From Toxoplasma gondii ME49 (taxonomy: Eukaryota > Apicomplexa > Conoidasida > Eucoccidiorida > Sarcocystidae): a stretch of 64,000 bases of DNA. Shown piece after piece: positions 1-11,900 of the stretch (positions are counted from its first letter, which is position 1; each line of letters opens with the position of its first letter). A program made the translations under genes and the position numbers. The notes beneath the pieces are model-generated. The model was not told the origin of the DNA, ran no database searches, and worked only from the letters and a program-made list of their open reading frames with translations. The stretch is from contig NC_031480.1 of NCBI RefSeq assembly GCF_000006565.2, forward strand, positions 3,507,529 to 3,571,528, given 5' to 3'.

Positions 1-41
1 CTTCCCTGCATATGCACTTTTCCACATGCGTCTCTCCTCCC

Positions 42-3000
42 CTAGACATATCTCGGGCGCGGCCTGGGTCCTGGGAGGGCGGCGACAGCTCTCCAGACGT
101 GTGCGTCTGTGCCGTCGATTTCAACTTCGCAGTCCCAGGTGAGGAGTTCCTGGAATTTGCTGAGGCCCTCCGCAGAAAAGTCGTGGCTGCTGTGAGGCCG
201 AATCTTCTTGGTGCCGCCTGCCCCCGCAGAAAACGTCGCATCCACGTTCTCTTCAGCGACATGACGTTTCGCGACTCTCCGTTCTTCTGGGCGGAGAGGG
301 CGCGAGCCTCGGTCGTGGACCTCGGCCTCTTCAAGCCGCCTCTGGAGCCTCGCGGATTCTCGCAGGCGCGAAGCCCGCAGGCGCGGCGACGCGGGCCGCG
401 AATCTCTGGGGGCCGAAGAGGCAGACACGGAGGAAGCCTTGTCGCGCTCGGAGCCGCTTCCCTCGGGAGTGAGGAAAACCTCGACAATCTCCTCGTCTTC
501 CTCCTTCGTCCGCAAGAACGCGACAGGCGAGGAGGAAGCGAAGCGCTCACCTTCGCGACCGAATTGCAACGAGTTGCCAGCCCCCCCAACGCCTTGAGGC
601 CCTGGGAAGGCGACCTCGTTTTGGATGCCCAGCTGCGCATCCACGCGGTGGGTGTCGTCGAAAGAAAGAGGCTTCCCGTCCACCTCTCGTGACCCGAGAA
701 TGGTCTGCCTTCTCATCTGTCTCTGCTCGTCTGAAGGCGTCGCGCCGTGGCTTCCGCGAAGACTGTCTCTTTCCTCGAAACGCCTTCTCTCTCTTCTTCT
801 CCCGCGTTCGTTGTCGTCCTCCTTCACGCCCTCAAACACCTGATGTTCGGCGTCTTGCTCCTGTCCCCATACGGTCTTTCCTTCCTCGCGTCGACTTCCT
901 CGAAGGTCTCTCCGGCGCTCCTCTCCTCTTCTCTCCACGGTCTGGCCGACAACTTTCGCGCGATGGCTCTTCACCCCCAGAGGCGTCTTGCCTCCTTCTC
1001 TCACTTTCCACGTCTCACCCTTCCCTCCCTCGTTCTTCGCCGCCTCGTTCTTCGCCGCCTCGTTCTTCGCCGCCTCGTTCTTCCCCTTTCGTCTCTCCTC
1101 GCTTGTCTTTCGCCTCCGCAGTTCTCTCTCCTCTCGGTCGCCCTCCGCGCCCCGCAGTTCGTCTCCACGGGTCTTCTTCCTGCGTCGCTCCTCGTCGCCG
1201 TCCTCTCTCTCTCCTCGTCTCCGAAGTCGTTCACTCGCCGCCTCGGTGCCCTCTGCCTCGGCCTCGAAGCCCACCCGGCGCTCGCTGCCCTCTCGCCTAC
1301 CGTCCTGCCGCCCTCTCTCTCGCTCTCTGTCGCGCGCAGCCGCGCCGCCTGCGACCATCTCGTCGCGGACTTCTCTCGGGTCTAGGCCTGCCAGCGCGCG
1401 TTGCCGGGCCTCCAGGGCGAGCTCTCGCGCGCGCTCCATCCCCAAAACTTTGACCGAAAACGAGGTCGAGGCCCGCTGGCCGTCCAGCGTCGTCCACGTC
1501 GCCTTCCACCGGTGCTTGGTTTTGTCGTAGTGGATACCCAAGCCACCGCCTGTGGGCGACGCGCTCCCGGGCGACATCAGGTGTCTTGGCGGCGCGAACA
1601 GAAGCGCAGAGTTCTCCGAATCGAGGAAGGGGAAGTTCGCGTCGTCGCCTGCGAAGCCCAAGTCCTCTCCCAGGTCCCACAGCGCCTCCGACGCTTCGTC
1701 CGAACTCCCCGAGTGTCTCCGCGAAACGTCGGGCCGGTCACAGGCCCCCGGAGAGACGCTGGACGCGCGCGCGGAGATAGGCGACCGCGCGAGGGCAGAG
1801 AACGGAGACACTGGAGACGCAAGAGAGACGCCTGTGGGGAAGGCGAGCTCCGACGCAGACCCTCCCTGGCCCGCCGCTTCTTGCTTGTCAACCTCACTAG
1901 GAGGGAGAGTGGACCGTATCCGGAGAGCAATCGGTTCTCGACCCTGGTCGCTCTTCCCCTGGGGCGCGGAGGACCGCGGAGAATCGAGCGCTTTTTCGTT
2001 CAAGGAAGAAACGTCTTCGCCTGAATGCGTCTCATTTTGAGAAGTGCGAAGATCCTCTTTTCTTGCTTCTGTCTCCTGCGCTCTTCCAACCTTTTCACTG
2101 CCCTCAGCAAGGGCATGCTCCCCCCCGGGGGCAAGTGCCTCCGACCCCCCAGCGGGACTGGAGCCGTGCTTCGCGTCTCGACCCTCAGAAAGAAGTCTCG
2201 AGGAGTCCTCTGTCGACCGGTCTCCCGCAGTGGACCCCGCCGCTGAGTCGGTTCTTCCTTCCGCGCCTTCCCCTTCGCCTCTGGAGCTCCCATGCCCTTC
2301 CTTCGCTGCGACTCCGCTAGCGCCCTCTCCACTCCCGAGAGGCTCCTGCCCTCGTCCTTCCTCTTCCACCGCGTCCCTGGTCTCGCCTGACTCATCCTGG
2401 GCCTGGCCAACCTCCCCGCGGCCCAGAGCCCCAGCGACGCCCGCAGGCGGTGGAGACGCCGCCGCCTGCTTCAGAGGCCGGTCGGGCGCGACGTCTCCGT
2501 TTCTGTCTCGGCGGCCTGCAGACCGAATGGTCTCCACGGGGACGCAGTTCCCCACGCCGTAGCCAAGGCTGTGGCCGGTGACGTACTGTCTGAAGCGAAC
2601 GGCCGAGACGAGGGCCTTCAGGCTCCCGACCTTCTCGATGGAGAAGCAGCGGACGAACTCGTCGTTCGGTCCGTACCGAGCACACCAGAAGGCACCGACG
2701 TGAGGCTTTTCAAAGAGCTGAACCTTCCTCACTCGCTCGCCGCGCTCTGTGTCGCAGGCGCAGACGGCGACGCGGCCAGTCGCCGGATCTCGGACCTTGG
2801 TCGGGATGTACACAGGCCCGAGGGGTCTCCTTCGCTCCTCCAGCCTGTCTCCTGCGCACCGGGTCCTGCGTCTCCGCTCGCCGTCCATGTCTGCGCCGTC
2901 GACCCGCGGCCGTTCGAGGCGCCGGCCTGGGGACGCCGGGTGGCACGGCATGCCCGCAGGCGGGAAGGCGACTAGGGCGTCTCTTCTTCGGATCCCCAGT

Positions 3001-6000
3001 TCGCTCTGCCTTCGCGACCCCAGCGTCCCCAGCGAAGCCGGCGAGAATCCCTCGCCCTTCAGAGGCCCGAACGGCCGGGTGAGGCTGCGCGGGGCCTCCT
3101 CGCGCTGCGCAGACGGCGACTTGAAGAGACTGCGGAGATTCTTCCGCTCGTGCTCTGGAGCCTCCGAGCAGACACTCCGTCGCTGCCGCTTGGGCGAGGT
3201 CAGAGATGACCCCTTCGACAGCGGATGCGAAAGCGGAGACGAGTACGAGCTCGCAAAATGTCCCGCGTCTGTCGGAGACAGCAGCCGTGGCGGCCGGTGC
3301 AGGTACCGGCTCAAGGGGTACGGAATCTGCAGAAGAAAAAACAAGAACGAAACGGAGAGAGCTGAGAGCCGTCGAACCTTTGTAGCGAGATTCCGAGTTC
3401 ACATGTTTGAACGCGTTGCCACAGCTGCACCGGGGTGAAAACTGACGACTCACAAAACGCACTTGCCTTACTCTCGAAACGTCGAGAGGGGCGACAACAG
3501 GAAAAGCCGGACGAGGGGCGGAGGCGCGCTTTTGCAGGCGAAGTGACGAGTTCAGAGAAATGTGATTAAAGACACTACTTCTACGCGTCTAAAAGCCCAC
3601 ACCCTGGCGTAACGTCGATATAAAAAAACCGTTTGCCTCCCATTTCCAGTCCTTTGACTTCACGTTCTCACCGTCGGCGACGCGTGGGTCGCGGCCCGTC
3701 TGGCCTCTTCCTCCTGTGACATGGCTCGCAAGCGCTTCGACCTGAATCGCCCGTTCACGGTGTCCAAGCCCGCGTCTGCGGCCGGCTCCCCGACCGCATG
3801 CAATCTCCGCAGCGCGTTGAGGCGAGCTGACGACGGGGGCCTACCCCGGCGAACCGGTAGCACACTCCCCTTCCTCTCGTCAGCGCGGTGGCGCTCTTCG
3901 CCAGGCCTCCCCGGGAACGAGGACATGGTCCGGCCCTTTGCGGAGTCGCCCCCCAGACCCCCAGCGGTCGGAGACGCGCCCGCGAAGTGGGCAAGGAGGA
4001 GTCGGGCCGAAGGAGAGAGGAGACAGGGAGCCACGGCGGAGGGCGAGGAAGGCGAGGCCGACGCGTCGGCCTGCGCCAGAGATACTGCATGCAAGTAAAT
4101 CAGTGCCTCGACGTTCGGCGGGGGCAGCGGCGGGAGGATGTCCACATCGCCCTCCAGGATCGACAGGAGGGGGGTGTCGAGCCCAGAGGGCAGAGCGAGT
4201 TCCATCGCGTGAAGGAGAAAAGAAAGATCTTCGTTCGTCGCCTGGATGAGACGCTCTCGCTCGTTCATCAAACATTCTGTGTGACGATGAAACGCGTTCA
4301 AAACCTTCACGAGGTGTAGCTCTCCCGCCAAGTCCATGGCCTCAAAGCCCAGGGATCCCCGCGGGCTGGAGACCCGCCCCACCCGTTCGCTCGCTTCTGG
4401 GAGTTGCCTCGCCTCAACCTCTACCGCCTCCGTGAGACCGGCGAACGCGCCGCCTGCGCTAGGCGCCGCCGCAGGAGACACCGGCGCATGGTTGGTTGTC
4501 TGGAGCCCGAGGCCCGCCTCCGAAGACACCACCTCTGCTACGCCATCGGGCAGGGCGGTCGTCTCCGCGGCAGTCTCCTGGGCCTTGAAACGCGCCTCGC
4601 GAACGAACCGTTCTGTCTCCTCCACGAGCAAGTCGACATCGCCCCTCGTTAGGCCCCCCTCGCCCTTGGCCAGCATCGCCGCCCGCACCGCCACAGTCAC
4701 GCGAGCGGCCAGCTGGTGAGTTGCATCGGACAACTTCCCGCCAACGCCGAACACCTGAGCCTGCTCCAGCGCAGCACGCGCCGCGGCTCGGACGAGGTCA
4801 CCTGCCTCGCGAAGCGGTTTAACAGAAGCACAAGACGGTCGGGCAGACGCGGAAGAAGACGGGGAAGCAGAGGTTTGCTGGAGAGTTTGTGGAAAGGGGT
4901 AGGAAGCCAAAGGAGACGAGAGGGAAGTAGGGCTTGAAGAAGAACGGAACGAGAGAGACAGCGGTGCGTGCGATGAAGGCGACGCGAGCTGGGCCGAGAA
5001 CGGGGATGCGGCGGAAGACGACGGGGACAGCGCATACAGGGAAGAAGACGGAGACGACGTCGGCTTCAAAGGCCCCTTTCCTGAAGAGCTTGCGAGGTGT
5101 GAGAGTGAAGGCGACGAAAGCGAGAGTACTTGTGACGACCCAACAGACAGAATGTCTCCAGATGTCTCTTGGCCCTTCACCACTCCACCATTCATCTCGG
5201 TTCTCGCCGTCTCTGCCTGAGCCCCAGGCACTCCTCTCTCGACGTTGATGTCTTCGCTTCCGGCTGTCTCCACCTCGGCTGTCTTGTCCACTTCGCCCGA
5301 CAATCGCTTTCCTTCCGAAGTGTTCGCGTCTCCACTTGCTTCCTTTCCCTCCGCCTTGCTGTCTCCACTGTTTCCTGTCTCCTGGGGCTTTATCTCCCCT
5401 TCACCGCCCCGCGGGGCAAAGGCCTGTCCCTTCGGGCTCGTCGCTGCACCTCCTGCCCCACCAGCCAGCCGACCACCAGGTGTGGCGGGACTGCTGCTGT
5501 CTCTGGTGTCTCCGCTTTGCTGCGAACAGCCACGGGGGTCGTCCACGTCGACCGGGGCCAAGTCCTCAGCCGCCCCTGCGTCAGGAGCTGCGCCTTCCCG
5601 CAGTCGCCTTCTGAGTTGTCCGCAGATGTAAACAGCTATGTGGAGAGCCTCGGTGAGCTCGACGAGGTGAACGACCTGTAAATCCAGTTTCCGCAGATCG
5701 CTGGCAATCGAGAGGGACCGCTCCAGCATCTGTCTCCACCGACTGATGAAGGGGACAGTGTCGATTCGCAGGGCCTCGCGGGCTTGGGCCTTCGCCCCGA
5801 CCCCACACGCGCCCTGCGGCTCGCCCGCTGCCGCTGGAAGGCCCTCGCCCTGCTCCAGCCACCGATAGAGCTTCACCGCCAAGTCTCGGACGGAAACAAA
5901 TGGCCGAGCGTCGCTCGAGTCGCCCTCGGAGAAACTGTCCACCGGGGCAGACACCAAGTCCTTACCACGCACCGAACATCTACGCAACGCAGGAGAAGAA

Positions 6001-9000
6001 GAAGATGATGGCGAGGACGCCAGTGGAACAGCGTCTCTCGATGCATGCGTGTCAGAACAGGAGGCTGACGGCCTGTCGGACGAAGGCAGCGAGGAAGCTG
6101 GAAGAATCGACGCCGGAGCGGTTTTTGCCTCTTGGGTCTCGAACCCAGAACTGGTGCTTCTGGACTGTGTCGCGTCAGTGTCTGGGGTCTTCTCCTTCTC
6201 GTCTGCTTTCTGCGTCGCTGCTTCTGCACCTGACGGAGACTCGCCCTTCTCTGTCTCCGCCTGCCCCCCTGCCAGGGATTTCGCACTTTCTGTTGGCGTC
6301 ACCGTCGCCTTCTCCTTCACAGTCGCCTCGCCCTGCACAGCTTTGGGCGTCGCCTGCGAAGAGGTTTCTCCTTTTCCGTGGCTGCTCACACGCGCGGCGG
6401 AGACACCCTGAAGCAGTCGAAAGCGAGAGACGATCTCTTGGAGTCTCGCGTTAAGGGGGTACGGGACAGCCTCGGAGAGAGGCCGTTGCGGCGGTTCGGC
6501 TCCGCCACGCAGGCAGAAGGAGACTCGCTTGTGGGGCGAAGAGAGCGGACGGAAAAGAATCCCAGTCGGGCCGTTCCTGTCCCCACTAGCCACCGACGAG
6601 ACACGGAGAGACGCGGGTGTGGGGTCCCGAGATGCAGGCGATGCGGACTGAGTTGGAGGGCAAGACGCTCGAGGTGAGAGAGGCAGAGAGGCGGAAAGCA
6701 AAGCTGAATCTCTCCCGGCTCGGGCCTCTAAGGCAGATGAAGAGGGCGGGGCGACACCGGCAGGCGTCTCAGACTGGTCGCCTTTCTCAGACAAACGGCT
6801 GTTGGGGCTCTCAAGAGGGGACGCGACTGAAACATCGCGACACACGCTCCCTCCTTCCTCTTTCTCCTCCACTTTTTCTGGCTCCTCAGTGTTCTGTACT
6901 CGCGTCTCTTCGAGCTTCTCTACCATCATCTCTGTGTTTGGAGAGACTTTCATGTCGATTCGCGACTCTGGTTGACACTCCTCACTCGCCCTCGGCGTCG
7001 CCTCCTGCTGACGCGGAGTTCTGCAAGAGTCTCCACCTCCTGCCGCTTTCGATGATTCCTTCTGTTCTTCCCGCTCTCGTTCCTCTGGTGAGAATGCCTC
7101 CTTGCTGCTCTTCGCCTCTTCTACCTGCTCGCCCTCGACGCCCAAAAACATTCCTGTCTCCTTTTTCAGCTCTTCGCTTTTGTTGTCTTCCGGCAATCGC
7201 AGATCCTTCGTCTCCAAGTCACATGCACTGGCGTCAGCCCAGTGTCCGCGTTCACAAGACTTCTCGCAGTTCAGGGAGCCGAGCTCGAGGGACTTCCCAA
7301 CCGTCGCCTGCCACCGGGGTGTATAGACAGTCGGGCTGAGAAGGTCCTGGGCTGTGACAGTGACTGGCGTCTCCGGCGCAGGCAGCAAAGGAAACTCCTC
7401 CTTCACGATTGTGGTGCCTGGGTCATCTCCTTCCGCCGTCCTTGTATTCTCTCCTTTCTCGCTCGTGTTCAACGTTCCCGTTTTCTCTGCTGTTCTGCCA
7501 CACGGAGACTCCACCGAATGCGGAGACGACGCCAGCTTTTTGGGGGCACCTTTCTCCTCCGCTGCTTCACTCACGTCGGAGGCTGAAGTCATGCTCACAT
7601 TCTCCTTCAAAACAAGCTCCGCGTTCCGCTCCAAGCTCCTCTCACATCTGTCTCTCTCCCCCGCCTCGGCCATCTCTTGTTCTTTCGAAGGCCCTGTCAT
7701 TTTCTCGCCCTCCGGCATCCCAGGAGCACGCCTAGAGTCTGCATGCGTCGGCGCCGACCCCCCGGTTCCCAACGCCTCAGCTGGACGATCTGCCTTCATC
7801 GGAGACAGGGCGTCATCTGACGCCGCCGGAGAGGCACCTCCCATCGTAGGCGTTGCGGCCTTTTCTCCCTCTCCTCCGTTTCGGTCCTCCTCCTCCTTCC
7901 CCAGAATGCCCCTGCGACCGCCGCCTGTCCCCTCAGCTTCTTCTGCTCCACGTTCAGACGTCGTCTCGCCGCTGTCTCCCTGGAACATCCCCGCTTTCGA
8001 TCCTGTCGCCGATTTCCAACCGACTTGCTTCTCCTCATTCTGTCCCTGCCGACCTTCGGCTGCCAACGCCTTCTCGCTCGCCTGCCGGAGGGCCGGGCCT
8101 GGGGCCCCCAGACCCCCCCCCAGGCCCGTGGGCGACGCCGGACGGCTCGCGAGAGGCAGGAAGGCCACAGGTCTCCGCAAGCCTCCCAACCGGAGATGTT
8201 TGTCCACTGCCTCGACGTAGGAGCAGAACTTGGGGGGTCCATTTACCGCCATCTCCAACTGTTTCAGCCACACAACAGGCCAGCCCCCGCCGCCCGAGCC
8301 GCCGACATGTTGCCGACAACACGACGGGCCTGTTGCCCCCCCGTCTGGGTGCGCGTACCATCGATACTGCGACGTCGGGGAAGCGGGGAAAGAGAAGCGC
8401 TCGCCCTGTGGGTCTCCGTTCCGGCTCGCGCCGCCCCGACAGGCCCCAGGCGACGCGGTCGCAGCCAGCGCTGAGGGTGAACAGGGCGAAGCCGACGATA
8501 CCACTTGCTGAGAAGGAGGAGCTCCTGTTCCCGGGGGGTCTGCGCGTTGAACCGAGGCAGTGGGCAGAAACTGGGGTGGGTTCCGTCCTGCGGGCTCGAC
8601 ATCCCCGTTCTTCGGCGAGAACGAACTCGACGCTCGGAAGGCGAGACCCAACGCCGAAGAAGAGGCCTTCTGTTCACTTGCTCCGAAAGAGGGAGGAGAA
8701 ATTCCAGGCACCGTCCCGGCGTCAGACGGCATCTGGACGCCGAGCCCGACGTCACTGGGGTCGGCGAGACACGCGTTCTGGGGGGGTGCCCGCATCCCGA
8801 GAGAGGCGAGCGATTTCCGATGCATGCTCTTGCTCAGTTTCTTTCGGTTTCGTTTCCTGTCTCTCCAGCTTTTTTGCAAAGCCGCCGCAGGCCCGCCGAG
8901 TCCCGAGTCGTCCAGAGACCCATTCGCAGAGCACGGCGAGTCGACGAAGCCCGTTGACGCTCCAGGGATCTCGGCCTCGCCCTGCGCCGCATGCCAACTC

Positions 9001-11900
9001 GCCGACGGCGAGGCGAGCGAAGATGCATGCGACGCAGACGACGGAGAGGCTGGTGATGCAGCCAACAGGCCGTTGCCACGGCCCGCTGCGAGCTTTACAC
9101 GAAGTGCAGGATGTCCGTGGGGATTCCGGCCGTCGGGGTGGAGCCCAGAGCCAGTGAGAGACGACGAGAGAGCCTCGGGAGTCCCGAACGGAGACGGAGC
9201 CTTCTGGGGACGGTCGCGCGCGGCGGCAGCTCTTCCATCCAAAGCCAGAGCAGCCCCCGCGTCTGGCGCAGGTGTCTCCTCCTTCACGCGCGAGTCCTGG
9301 CGCCCGTGCGAGGCCTCTCGACGCCCTGCAGGCCACGCCGTATCGCGGCGTCGCCTTTCTCGCTGGCCCTCTTCGCTTTTTAGGTCCTCTCTTCGGCGAC
9401 AGGGGCGCTTACTCTCGCCCTCCCGAAGGGCACGGCGCCCTCGCTTTTCCCCCCGCATGTCGCTCGAGCTGGGTCTCGCGCCTGCAAGTCGGCCTCGGCC
9501 CGCGGGGCCCTGGGAGTGAGGGAAGTCCCGGTGCTCGCCGCCTGTCTCGTCGTCTACAGCAATCGCTTCCCGACCCTCAGCTTCGCGCACCGCCCCCGGT
9601 TCCCCTGCGAGACCAGAGGCAGGAGAAAGAGAGTCTCCTTGAGAGACCGTTCGTTGACTTCCCTCCCTCGCCGATAAGCCGGAAATCAAGGAGTGAGAAG
9701 TGCAGCGTCTCGCGCGCGAGGACGCCAGTGTCGGGAGAATCGGAGGTCTCGCAGGTCGCTCGGCGGGAGCCAAAGGCGGGAGAGAGGCCGCTTGGAGTCG
9801 CGAAGCCTCCGTCACCCACTGGCGGGCCTTCGCGGTCTCAACGAAGGCCGCGAAACTCGACGGGGAGACAGCCCACGCAGGGTTCTCCCTTTTTCCGGCA
9901 ACGCCATTCCCCCTCGACTCGCGGCTCTTGTCAAGGGTACAAGAAACATCTGAAGAAGGACCTCCTTTCGCCTCAGGTGCAACCGCCACGGCCGCCTCCG
10001 TCTCCGTGCTCGTGACAGAACGGCAAGCGTCTCCAGGCCCACTTGCCGCCCTACCAGGTCTTCCGTCGGCGTCGCCTCCTGCAGGCTCTGTCGCAGCTGA
10101 CGCTGCCCCAGGAGGCTTTGAACTGGCGCTGTTCTCTTCGCCGTCTTCCTTCGCCTCGCTGCTCTCGACACGAGTGATGTTCTGGTCGGAAGAACCTGAC
10201 GAGGAACTTGCTTTCCCCTCTTCTTCTCTCTCCTTCTCTGCAGCTCGCGACTCGGCGTCCTCTCCACCCTCGCCACCTACCGTCTCCTCCTCTGAGGCGC
10301 CTGGGCCTAGGAGATTGCCGCCTTTGGGGTTTGTGCCAGTGGTCGCTGTCACGGGTCCACGCGCAAGCGTTTCTGCCCAATATGCGATAACCTCGCTTCT
10401 GGGGATGCCGTCGTTGTCAGCCAAGAAGGTGAGGAACAGTTCGGCCAGAGAGACAGCGACCTCCGGGGAATACCGGGCCAAGGAGAAAACTCTCATCTTC
10501 TTCTGGCCTCTAAAAAGGTACCTCGCTCGCCACTCGCGCTTCTCCACGTTGAACTGGCACTGGTACGGCACACAGAGGCGCGGCGGCGGCCCTGCGGGCT
10601 TGCGGGGACAGGCGCCTCGCCCAGAGCGCACCGGAGGCCGACCTTTCCCCTCGCCAGGAGGAGCAACAGACGCGGAAGACGAAGAGGAAGAAGACGACGA
10701 AAAAAAAGACGAAGGCGTGGAAGACAACGGAGAAGAGGACAACAAGGAAGAAGAGGACAACGACGATGAAGAGGAGGAGAACGAAGAACAAGAGCAGGAC
10801 AATGAAGGAGAGGAGGTGGACACAGTTGAAGCGTCACCGTTAGGGACTGAGAGAAGTTGGTCGGAAGCAAGAGTAGATGGGGGGCGAGAAGAGAGACTAC
10901 AGACGGAGACAGACGAGAGTGTTGAATTGGGTCGACAGCCCACCTCTTGACCAGACTGTCCAGAAGTCGCGGGGTACGCTGAATTTTCTTTTGTCACTGC
11001 ATTTGAAAAGAAACCTCGGGGAGAGAACGGGCCTTGCACGGGCGAGGCAGAACCACGTCTGCTTCTTCCCCGGTCGTCCTCTGGCGCGCGATCCGTCTCG
11101 CTTTTTGCGCCCTGGCCTTCGTCTGTCTCCCTCTGTGGGCGATTCGCGTCTCGGTCCGTTTCCCTCTCTCCCGCGAGCAGAGAAGACTCTTGAGACCTTT
11201 CTCCCTGCTGAAGAGTCGCAGACACGGCCGAAGTCGCCCGTGGGCAGACAGAAGACCCTGACCTAGAGAGGGTCGACGAAGAGAAAGAAGACGAGAGAGC
11301 AGAAGAGAGCGACGATGCGGGAGGCGACGACACCGAAGAGGCGACAGAATATGAAGAAGAGACTGCAGCGTCAACTGATGACGGAGACTGCGAGTTCGAG
11401 GAAGCTGTGGCATCGCCTCCAGCGCCTTTGTCCCTGTACGAGATATCCCGAGGACTGGCACACACGTCCTCGCCTCCGCCCGACGTCCGCCGCGCTCCGC
11501 CAGGCCTCCCGCCCCCCGAGGCTCCTTCTCCTTCCTCTCCAGCTTTCCCCATTAGGCCTCTCGACGCAGAGACCGGAGGCCTCGCGTTCGATGCGCGCAA
11601 GCTGCGCCGAACGCCGGGGGCCGAGGCGGACGAGGCTTCGGATATGCGTAGGGCATCAGCTGGTCGAAGAGGCGAAGTCGACCGCGACTGGTTGTCGGGC
11701 GAGGAGGCGAGAAAGCCAGCGCGAGCGCGCGTCACGCGCTTCGCGCTGGCTGACCTGAGAAAGGGAGAAGAAGGCTCGCGACCTGTTGGGGTCTCTACTG
11801 GACCGAGAGGCGCGCCAGCAGCCGTTCCACCTCGCGAGGCCTCTGAGGGTCCTCCCGCGCCGGCGGAGAGCCGCGGAGACGTGCGAGGCGCGAACGCCAT
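42..11900 (-). CDS. Giant ApiAP2-type transcription factor, two exons
   Basis: Probable nuclear DNA-binding regulator of the ApiAP2 family. Exon 1 is 11900-3672 (2743 codons) and exon 2 is 3326-42. The donor (GACG then GTGAGA) lies four codons before an in-frame stop. The acceptor (TTCTTCTGCAG) opens the second frame in the same phase, so I read one protein of about 3837 aa. AP2-like segments are visible at about residues 438-500 (core EWRARYLFRGQKKMRVFSL), 2950-2995 (core FWCARYGPNDEFVRCFSIEK) and 3337-3392 (core HRWKATW, then a STSFSVK strand and a helix rich in Glu, Arg and Ala); the third is the clearest. Helical segments occur near residues 2040-2120 and 2540-2640. Most of the rest is Ser/Ala/Glu-rich low complexity. 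The start is the first in-frame ATG (CC ATG G context). The stop at 42-44 is the only visible end; a further exon left of the window is possible. An alternative is two separate genes, but the splice fit argues against it. Confidence 0.8.
1031..1083. repeat. 15-bp tandem repeat inside the giant ApiAP2 coding region
   Basis: Three perfect copies of a 15-bp unit starting at 1031, 1046 and 1061, plus a partial fourth. On the minus strand they encode repeats of Lys-Asn-Glu-Ala-Ala. The unit length is a multiple of three, so copy-number change would keep the frame. It lies in a charged low-complexity stretch C-terminal to the third AP2-like domain. Confidence 0.9.

Noticed and set aside
7853..9157. 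Long plus-strand open frame of 434 codons opposite the giant ApiAP2 gene
   Set aside because: It is the complement of GC-rich, Ser/Ala-biased coding sequence, is Arg/Pro-rich without domains, and has no splice or start context. The same applies to 9700-10950 plus, 689-1453 plus and similar frames.
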